Assembly: GCA_964547995.1 (NCBI GenBank)
Contig: CAZJRB010000046.1
Coordinates: 1 to 49,011, forward strand
Length of the DNA stretch: 49,011 nucleotides
Source: CAZJRB01 sp964547995
GTDB lineage: Bacteria > Planctomycetota > Planctomycetia > Pirellulales > Thermoguttaceae
Direction of reading: 5' to 3'
Shown here: positions 1 through 8,200 of the stretch, in pieces
Layout of the letters: each line of letters opens with the position of its first letter
Position numbering within the stretch: the first letter of the stretch is position 1
Position numbers and translations under genes: made by a program
Notes under the pieces: generated by a model
Database searches by the model: none
What the model saw: the letters and a program-made list of their open reading frames with translations, nothing else
Told to the model about the DNA's origin: nothing

Positions 1-150
1 AGTTCCTGCCGCCGGAGTCCCTGCCGCCGGAGTCCCTGCCGCCGGAGTCCCTGCCGCCGGAGTTTCCGCTGGCGGAGTTTTCGCTGGCGGAGTTTCCGTC
101 GGCGGAGTTTTCGCTGGCGGAGTTTCTGTCGGCGGAGTTTCTGTCGCCGG
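1..150 (-). repeat. 15-bp tandem repeat coding PAAGT / PPxxT pentapeptides
   Basis: Ten consecutive 15-bp units lie inside the partial gene. Read on the minus strand they give PATET, PPTET, PPAKT, PPTET, PPAKT, PPAET, then four PAAGT units running off the window. Units 16-30, 31-45 and 46-60 are identical, which suggests recent unit duplication. The unit length keeps the frame open. Confidence 0.95.
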
Positions 151-795
151 AGCTTCCGTGACGGCTGGAGGCTCCTTCTGTTTGAAGGGATTGAACATCA
201 CAATGCCAAGGGCCATGACGAGCCCGATCGTCAAAACACCGATCGCGATAAGTCGCCGGCTCTTGATCGGATCGCGGAGGTATTCGGGCACGGACACGCT
301 GCGTCGGGGGGCAGCCGGTTTCGGCGGCGTCGTTACACCGGCGGCAGCCGACGGGGCGGGAGCCGCTTCCACTGGCTGCTGTATCGGTTCCGGCGCCGAT
401 TTCGGCTCGGGCACATACAACTCGGGCAGACCGTACATGCGGTCGCGGCTGTCCGGACTGACCTCGGCCGGCTCAGTCAACACGCGGGTCAGAATTTGAT
501 GAGCGGACGTTACCTCGGCTAGTTGGGCATCGGAATCGAGGCAGAGCTTTTCAAAGTCGGGCACCCGATCGTCGGGCATGGCATTGTCAAGATATTCCGC
601 CACGGTGTTGGCATCGAGTTCCTGCCCGTCATCACTTCGGCCGCTCGGCCGAAGCCGCTGCACTACGTCTCGCATCCGCGCGAGGAGTTTCGAGGCAAAC
701 TCGCTCTCCTCAATTTTCTTTCGAATATCGGCTTCGTCTTCCGGCTGAAGGTTCCCGTCCAAAAAAGCCATCATGGTCCGCAGGGTAAGTCGCAT
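1..795 (-). CDS. MRLTLRT-family planctomycete membrane protein, C-terminus cut by window edge
   Basis: An open frame runs without a stop from an ATG at 795 to the left edge (265 codons), so the gene is partial. It begins MRLTLRTMMAFLDGNLQPED, an opening I recognise from a widespread planctomycete family of unknown function, sometimes near sigma factors. Residues about 1-120 are charged and helical. A Pro/Ala linker follows, then one hydrophobic segment (LIAIGVLTIGLVMALGIVMF, near residue 190), then a Pro/Thr-rich tail of five-residue repeats that leaves the window. The most likely arrangement is a cytoplasmic N-terminal domain, one membrane anchor and an extracytoplasmic repeat stalk. No catalytic motif is visible. 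The start is fixed by the family-like N-terminus; the ribosome site is weak. A role in signalling or as an anti-sigma-like protein would be a guess. Confidence 0.8.
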   Translation of the reverse strand, partial: MRLTLRTMMAFLDGNLQPEDEADIRKKIEESEFASKLLARMRDVVQRLRPSGRSDDGQELDANTVAEYLDNAMPDDRVPDFEKLCLDSDAQLAEVTSAHQILTRVLTEPAEVSPDSRDRMYGLPELYVPEPKSAPEPIQQPVEAAPAPSAAAGVTTPPKPAAPRRSVSVPEYLRDPIKSRRLIAIGVLTIGLVMALGIVMFNPFKQKEPPAVTEAPATETPPTETPPAKTPPTETPPAKTPPAETPAAGTPAAGTPAAGTPAAGT

Positions 796-966
796 GGCAA
801 ATACCTGATTCTTCGTGTGAGGGGGAAGATAACGCACGCTCCACCTGTAATAGTGGCGCCTAGCGGCCGAATCCGTGCAGCAAAACGGAAAGACCCTCAA
901 AAAACGGCTCTGCCGGGGGGCTTTGTTGTTTGCAGATCTCTTGCAGTAAGACAGCCAAGCCCGGCG

Positions 967-1377
967 TCACTCTTCTTTCTCGGCCGGCGGGAGGGGGCTG
1001 CTGATCGCTTCGGGCACCTCCGGCAGGTCGTCGAAGGTGAATTCCAGCGGGAGCTTAAAATCGTCGGGCCAGCCATATCGCTGCCAGTCATCGATCGGCT
1101 CTTCGGCGGTTTGTTCGCCGTCGCCCCGGGCCGGTGGAGGTTCACTGCCCGGATTACCTTCGCCGGTTGTTCCGTTTTCACCCCCTGATGGGTTCTCCGT
1201 CGGGGCGCTCGATTCGCCGGGCTTGCTCGGGTTGAAGACGGGCGCTTCCCCAGCGTCAGGACGAGGGTTGTCCGTGTTGGCAACAGGCCCCCGCCAGATA
1301 CGATAGCCCACGACGCCGAGAATGGGCAATCCGACGGCCAGCAAGAGGACTGTCACGATGAGCCGCTTCTTTCTCAT
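967..1377 (-). CDS. Small membrane-anchored Pro/Glu-rich protein
   Basis: A 136-residue protein beginning MRKKRLIVTVLLLAVGLPIL, that is, a short basic stretch and one hydrophobic helix that could be a signal anchor. The rest is low complexity, rich in Pro, Gly, Glu and Ser, followed by an acidic segment (DDWQRYGWPDDFKLPLEF). An in-frame ATG nine bases upstream (1386) is an equally possible start; longer in-frame extensions lack membrane-protein character and were not used. It is divergent from the sigma-factor gene and co-directional with the MRLTLRT gene. No family is recognised. The coding call rests on the clean hydrophobic N-terminus and the absence of a better frame. Confidence 0.6.
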   Translation of the reverse strand: MRKKRLIVTVLLLAVGLPILGVVGYRIWRGPVANTDNPRPDAGEAPVFNPSKPGESSAPTENPSGGENGTTGEGNPGSEPPPARGDGEQTAEEPIDDWQRYGWPDDFKLPLEFTFDDLPEVPEAISSPLPPAEKEE

Positions 1378-1646
1378 GTTCCCCATTATTCCGCGCGAAC
1401 CGCTCGCAGGCAAGCAAAATGCCGCTCCGGCCGGTACAAAACACAGGGAAGAAAAGCCCGATCCCCCCGCGAGTAGTTCCTGCGAAGGATTCCACATTCC
1501 AGTTGACATAACATAATGGTAAAGCTGCCGTGAAGCGGCAACGACTCGTCGAGCCGGTATTATAAATGGGGTTCCGACCGGCGTGTCGCCCATCGTACCG
1601 GGCCGCGGCCGGGGCACGGTGCTCTAAGTGCTTAGGAGACAAGGAC
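1378..1646. promoter_or_regulatory. Divergent intergenic region before the sigma-factor gene
   Basis: About 270 bases separate the small membrane-protein gene from the sigma-factor gene. TTGACATAACATAAT at 1503-1517 and TATTATAAAT at 1558-1567 are the only AT-rich patches and are possible promoter parts, but neither forms a well-spaced -35/-10 pair. The ribosome site AGGAG at 1634-1638 belongs to the sigma gene. Confidence 0.3.
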
Positions 1647-2255
1647 TTGCAACCAACCTTCGACCACTCCTGGCACCAGGCGGCCGCCCGCGGCGACCCC
1701 GATGCGATTGATCGCCTGGCCCAAACCGCTCTGGAGCCTCTTTACCGGTTTTGTTTCTACCGCGTGGGGGGGAACCGCCATCTCTGCGAGGAGGTCGTCC
1801 AGGAGACCCTCGTTCAGGCGATTCGGGAGATCGACAAATACGACCCCGCCCGGGCAGGCAGGAGAATCTTCCCTTGGCTGACCGGTCTGGCCCGAAACGA
1901 AATCCGCCGGGTGCTCGCCAAAGAAAGGGCCGCCAGCCTCGAAACCCTCTGGCAGCGCATGGACGAGGAACTCCGCGACGTCTACGCCCGGCTCGAATCG
2001 CAACCGCTCGAGGAGGACGTGCTGCGGCGCGAGGAAACCCGCGAGATGGTCGGGGCCACCATGTCGCAGCTCCCGCCCCACTATCGCGAGGCGCTCGAGG
2101 CCAAGTACGTCGCCGGACGGACCGTCCGCGACATGGCCAACGCCGGCGGCACCTCCGAAAAGGCCGTCGAAAGCCTGCTCGGCCGGGCACGCAAGGCATT
2201 TAGGGCGACGTTCCTCGCGCTCGCCCGCAACTTGAATGTGGAACCCAGTACATGA
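1647..2255 (+). CDS. ECF-type RNA polymerase sigma factor
   Basis: About 202 residues. The TTG at 1647 is chosen because AGGAG (1634-1638) lies eight bases upstream; the ATG at 1566 would add 27 residues unlike a sigma factor. Region 2 is visible as LYRFCFYRVGGNRHLCEEVV followed by QETLVQAI and FPWLTGLARNEIRR. Region 4 is near residues 145-195: LPPHYREALEAKYVAGRTVR, then an HTH-like SEKAVESLLGRARKAF. The length fits the ECF group. The gene ends eleven bases before the ATG of a giant FecR-domain membrane protein, the usual sigma/FecR regulator order, so the two are probably one transcription unit with the FecR protein modulating the sigma factor. That partnership is inferred from order and domain content. 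Confidence 0.9.
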   Translation: MQPTFDHSWHQAAARGDPDAIDRLAQTALEPLYRFCFYRVGGNRHLCEEVVQETLVQAIREIDKYDPARAGRRIFPWLTGLARNEIRRVLAKERAASLETLWQRMDEELRDVYARLESQPLEEDVLRREETREMVGATMSQLPPHYREALEAKYVAGRTVRDMANAGGTSEKAVESLLGRARKAFRATFLALARNLNVEPST

Positions 2256-2265
2256 GATCGTAATC

Positions 2266-5200
2266 ATGAATTCCCATAAACGCGACCAGTCAAACCACGT
2301 TGCCGACCGCAATGTCGAACGCCTTCTGGGCGATGCCTACGAGCCGGTCTCGCCCGATCCGGCATTCGTAAAAAAGGCAACCGCCGCGATGCACAAGGCG
2401 GCCAGGAAACACGCCCAACGAGAAAAGGGCGACCGGCGCCGGCCGAGACGCCCCGACACCACTCGGCTGATCGCCTGGACCATTGCCGCGTCGGCCCTGA
2501 TCGCCCTGGGCATTATCTTCGGCAGCCGCATGGCCGGCACGCCGGAAGAATGGGATATTGCCGAACAGAACGCTGCTACTCCGGCCGGGCAAGAAAGACG
2601 GCGGTTTGAACCACCGCCGCTGGAATCTCCCTTGCCGCCGCAAACTCCGTTCGGCGCAGCGGGAACGACGGCGAGGCGCCGGGCAAAGGCCCCGCCGGTC
2701 GAACGGCTCGCCGTCGGCGATTCGCTCGAAACCGGGCCGCGGCAACGGCGCCGGGTTGCCTTGCCCGACGGCTCCATTCTGTATCTGAACGAAAACACCG
2801 CACTGACGTTGGACCGGCCGCGCCACGTTTCGCTTGCGCGCGGCGAGGTCTTTGTCGAGGTCTGCCCGAGCGAAGTGGCCGGCGGCAAACGGGCCGAGCG
2901 GTTTGCGGTCGTCACGCCCGACCGGCGCGTCACCGCCTTGGGCACGAAGTTCAACGTCCGGCGCTCCGACGCCGGGACCGACGTGCTGGTCACCCAGGGC
3001 AAGGTGACCGTCAGCGGGCTGGGGTCGCCCCTTTTGGCCGGGCAGCAGCTCAGCGCGCTCGACGACTCGGTCGCCCCCGCCCCCCGGGCGACCCATGTCC
3101 TGGATTGGACCCGCGATCTGATCGCGATGGCCGAATCGCCGCTGGTGCCAGCGAGCAAGTACGCCGGCGGGGCGCTCGTGGCGGTCGACCCCAACGGCCA
3201 GGAGTCGCGGCTCTCGTTGCGCAAGTATCACGTCGACGTCTACATCGAGGACGGTTTCGCCCGGACGACCATCGACCAGACCTACTTCAACCACGAGCAG
3301 CGGCGGCTCGAAGGGACGTTCTATTTCCCGCTGCCGCCGGATGCCTCGCTGTCGCGGCTGGCGATGTACGTGGGCGAAAAGCTCATGGAAGGCGGCATGG
3401 CCGAACGCAGCCACGCCCGGCAGGTCTTCGAGACGATCGTCCATAAGCAAAAAGACCCGGCGCTGCTGGAATGGGTCGACGGCAGCACGTTCAAGATGCG
3501 GGTATTCCCGCTCGAAGGCCGCCAGGAAAAGCGGATCGTCATCAGCTACACGCAAAAGCTCCCAACCTTGTACGACCGCACCAGCTACCGCTTCGCGGCC
3601 GGGCATTCGATGAGCAACGTGGGCCGTTGGTCCGCCCGGATTCGCGTGAAAAACGGGGCCGCCCTGCAATGGGAGAGCCGCTCGCACGACTTCGCCAAGT
3701 CGAAAGACAAGGGCGACCTGGTGCTGGAGTGCCAGGCCGAAAACATCAAGCCGGACAAGGACGTCGTTTTAACGCTGAAGGAGAAAAAGGGTCCAGTGGA
3801 GAAAAAGGGGTCAGTGGAGAAAAAGGGGTCAGAACTGTTTTCCGGCCGCGCCCGCTTCTCGACCACCACGCACGACGGCTCAAAATACCTCATGCTCCGC
3901 TGGCGGCCGGAATTGCCGCAGGAGAAACAGCGCGAGCGGCGCGATTGGGTCTTCCTGTTCGAGTCGTCGGCCGACCGCAACCCGCTGTTGGCACGCGCGC
4001 AGATCGACATCATCCGGACGTTGCTGGACAACGTCGAGCACGACGACACGTTTTCGATCGTGACGGCCGGCACGGAGTCCCATACGTTTGCTGCGAAGCC
4101 GCAAGCGGCCGCGCCGAAGAACGTTAAGAGGGCGGTCGAGTTTCTCGAAGGGACGCACCTGCTCGGGGCGCTCGATCTCGGCCGGGCGTTCCAGGTTGCC
4201 CGGGCGGTCTGCGATTCGGTCGAGAATCCGCACCTGGTCCACGTCGGTTCCGGCGTGCCGGTCCTCGGCAAGCGGGATACCGACGATCTGTTGAAGCGGC
4301 TGCCCAGCCGGGCGGCCTATGTGGGTGTCGGGGTCGGCAAGCGGTGGGGGCGGAACTTGATGAAGACGGCGGCCGGCCGCTCCGGCGGGTTCTTCACCCA
4401 GATCAACCCCGACGAAGAGATCACCTGGCGGTCGCTCGACCTGCTGGCCACGCTGAACGGCCCGCGGCTGTTGGGCATCCATGTCAACGACGACGCCGAG
4501 AAGCTCACCTTCCTCTGCCATCAGGACTCGCTGGCCGCCGGCGAGGGGCTGTGTGCCATCGCCCGGATTGACGGGAAGCAAAAGCTGCCGAAAACCGTTG
4601 AGGTGACCGGCACACTCAGCGGCAAGCAGCTCGTCGAGAAGATTCGCGTCAAAGACGTCGCCGAGGACGCCGGCTATCTGCCGCGGATTTGGGCGAAGCT
4701 CGAAATCGACCGGCTTGTGGCCGACGGGGCCGAGAAGAACCGCTCGCGGATCGTCGAGCTGAGCAAGGCGATGTACGTCATGTCGCCGTTCACGTCGCTG
4801 TTGGTCCTCGAGAACGAGGCGATGTACGCCCAGTACAAGATCGACCGCGGCCGGAAGGACCATTGGGCGCTATACCCCTGCCCCGCAAAGATCAAGGTCG
4901 TCCACGAGCCGCTCCATTCCAGACCAGCCGTAGCCAAATCGAAAGAGTCCGAAGAACCCGAACGAACCGGCCCGACGCCGGAAGAGATCCTCGGGACAAT
5001 CCTAGTCCGCATCCCGCCGCCGATGCTCCACCGCCCGGGCCGGAAACCGCTAGAGCAGACGATTGTCGTGCCGGTGTACGTACTGCGCGGGACGACGGTC
5101 CAATTGCCGACGTTCTCGTTCGTAACCGTGACCACCCCGGTATACGTAGCCGACGGCGGCACGGTCCTGCTGGGCGGCATCCGGCGGGTCAGCGAAGGCC

Positions 5201-8200
5201 GCAACGAGTTCGGCGTACCGATCCTGGCCAAGATCCCGTACGTCAACCGGCTGTTCAAGAACGTCGGCGTCGGGCCCGAAGCCGAGGACCTGATGATGAT
5301 GGTCACACCGCGCATCATCATCCAAGAGGAGGACGAAGAGAAACTAGGCATTATCTCTCCCGACGGCCTCGCCGAGTTCGATGACGGGTGGTGGTCCTTG
5401 CATGAGACGCCGACCGGCCGGTTCATGTTTGGCGCAGGTGTCAACTCCGACGCCGGGTTGGTCGGCTCGATCGTGCTTGATGAAAGGCAGGCGCGAGAAC
5501 TGCAACTGGCCCGGCAGCAGTACGAAATGCGTCAAGGTGGCCAGAAGCAAGGCGGTGAACAGCAACGTGGTGGACAGCAAAGCGGTGGACAGAAATCACC
5601 TCGACCCGGAAAAGGGGCAGCCGGATCGAGTACCGATGCCGACGTCGGCGGCGCCTCCTCCAACAAGCAAGGCGGTCAACAGAAAGGCGCTCAACAGCAA
5701 GGCGGTCAACAGAAAGGCGGCCAGCGGCAAGGTGACCGGTCGGGTCGCGGTTGGGAGCCGGGAGGACCGCAAAACCTTGTCCAGGCCAAGGAGCGGATGC
5801 TCGTCAACGAAAACCTCTTGCGGAAGCAGCAGAAGGTCCGGCAACTGATGGAGCGGTTCTACGGTCTGATGGACGAGGGGCGTTACAGGATCTCCGAGGA
5901 AGGCGCCGCGGCCGAAGCGGCGGCCGAGGTGCCGGATAACCCCGTTCCCTTCCTGGCAACGCTCCGTGCCCGGGAGGCCGCCCGGTATGACGAGGCCATG
6001 GCGCTGCGCGTCGCCCGGCAGAAGGCCGTTGTCGATACGCTCTATCAGGTAGAGAGATCGCATTTCCCCATGCCCGACGACCCGCCGATTGTCTATCCCG
6101 AATCGGGCATCTGGACGGAGTTGTCGGCACGAAGGTGGCAGAAGTACAGTTCGATGGACATGGCCAGCCGGGGCAGCGCCGAGAAGAAAATCGACGACGC
6201 CATGAAGTCGCCCACCCAACTCGAGTTCATTGAGACGCCCCTGTCGGACGTGGTCGACTACCTGAAGGACTACCACGACATCGAGATCCAGATCGACAAG
6301 AGGGCGCTCGACGACGCGGGCGTGAGCACGGACGAGCCGATCACGACGGACCTCAAGGGCATTTCGCTCCGATCGGCCCTGCGGCTGATACTCCGCAAGT
6401 TGGATCTGGAGTACGTGATCCAAGACGAAGTGCTCCTGATCACAACGCCCGAAGAGGCGGAAAAACACTTGACGACCAAGGTCTACCCGACCAACGACCT
6501 CGTGCTTGGCGGCATGGGCGGTTTCGTTTCTTCCGCTACGGGGTTCCCAGGTCGTCTTTGGGGTGGCATGGATGGCGGGGGAATGGGGGGGTTCGGCATG
6601 CCTGCCCAAAATGGCGAGCTTGGCGGTTGGGGTTTCTTGAACTCCTGGATGAACGGAGGGTTCTATTACACAACGCCCGGAGCCAGACACACGTTCTCTC
6701 CTGCACCGACCGCGAGGCCCTTCGGCCTGCTGCCCGAAGCCGACCGCGATGCACACTTCCAACAGGTGCTGAGGCTGACTGACGAACTCCACCAATCGGT
6801 CAATGAGAAAGAGCGGCTCACCGCCCGCCAGAGCACCTTGGCCCAGGATCTCGTCGGGGCCGAGGCAGTGCTTCGCCATTATGGCTACGACAAGGAAGAA
6901 CCCGTCGACACGGCTCCTTGTCTCGACGGCGTTGTAGTGGCGGTTACCCGGCCCGATCTGGTGGAAGTCTCTCTGGGCACCGACGACGGGCTCAAGAAGG
7001 GCGACAAGCTGGAAGTCTTCCGCGTCAGCGGCGCGGCCCAGAGCTATGTCGGGCGCATCCATGTCGTGTCGGCGTCGTTTGACAGAGCCGCGTGCAGCGT
7101 GGATCCGAGCTTCGTAAAGTCGCCAATCGTGCCTGGCGATCGGGTCCGTTCGCGGCTCGATGGAGGATCGAATCGACCGGACACGGAAAACTCGAACCAA
7201 CTGGCGGCGGCGCAGTGGATGCCGTACCTCGGAAGCGGCCGTGGGGTGGCGCCGCTTGCTTATAGGCCGCCGGTGTTTTCGAACGATTGGGGTATCTACT
7301 ACGACCTGTTGCGCTACGCCCCGGGCATGAACGCCACGATGGCCGACGTGTGGACGGTGCTCGAAGCGGAAGCCGGGACGAAGCCGGACCGGACCGGCAA
7401 GATCGACCCGAACGCCCGCAAGCTCATTGAAACGGCCCGCGGGGCCGGCTGGCGAAGGGCAACTATACGGCCGCGACCGGTGGTCGCGCCCGACGCGAAG
7501 AAGAAGACGAAAGACATTGCGAAGCCGCAAGCGGCTCTGGCGATCGACTTTGACGGCACCGGCCGATATCGCTACGAGCGGACGCTGCCGAGCGGGCTGC
7601 GGGAAGTCGTGCTGTGCGACGGCTCGCAACTCTGCCACGTGTATCCGGAGTTGGGCATCGGCGCCCGGCGGACGATGAGCCGGTTCCACCGCCGGCGGCT
7701 GCCGCAGTTGATCCCTTGGTCGCTGCCCCCGGCCGAGGATTTTTCGCGCACGGCCGATCTGGTGGCCGTCGACGAGCAAACCGTCGCGATAGTCCCGCTG
7801 GGTATCGACAAGATCAAGGACAAAGACGGCAAGCCGATCAAGTACATCCGCACGCACCTGGTGTTTGCCGAGGACGGGCGGCTGGCCGAGCGGCAGTTGG
7901 TCTCGATATCGCCGTCTGGCAAGAAGCCCGCGAAGAAAGTGCTCACGCGGCAGACGTTCGCCGCCGACGGCACGGTCCGCTGGTTTTCCGGCGACGGCAA
8001 GAAGGTCCTGGAGCACAAGATTGAGCTGAAGCCGTGCGGGGCCCCGCAACTGAAGCCGGACGCCGGGCAGTATGTGCTGCTGCCGCTGCCCGCCCGCACC
8101 GGCGACCTGCTCCGCAAACAGGGCAAGGTCCCGGCCGATACCGACTACGAGAGCTGGAGCGAAGAGACGGCCGTGGCGGCGATTGCGTCGAATTTGACTC

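Noticed and set aside
1..150. The tandem 15-bp units as a CRISPR array
   Set aside because: No spacers; the units are adjacent, short and translated in frame.
523..1188. A 221-codon plus-strand frame near the left edge
   Set aside because: It overlaps two minus-strand genes with recognisable N-termini and has no ribosome site or domain.
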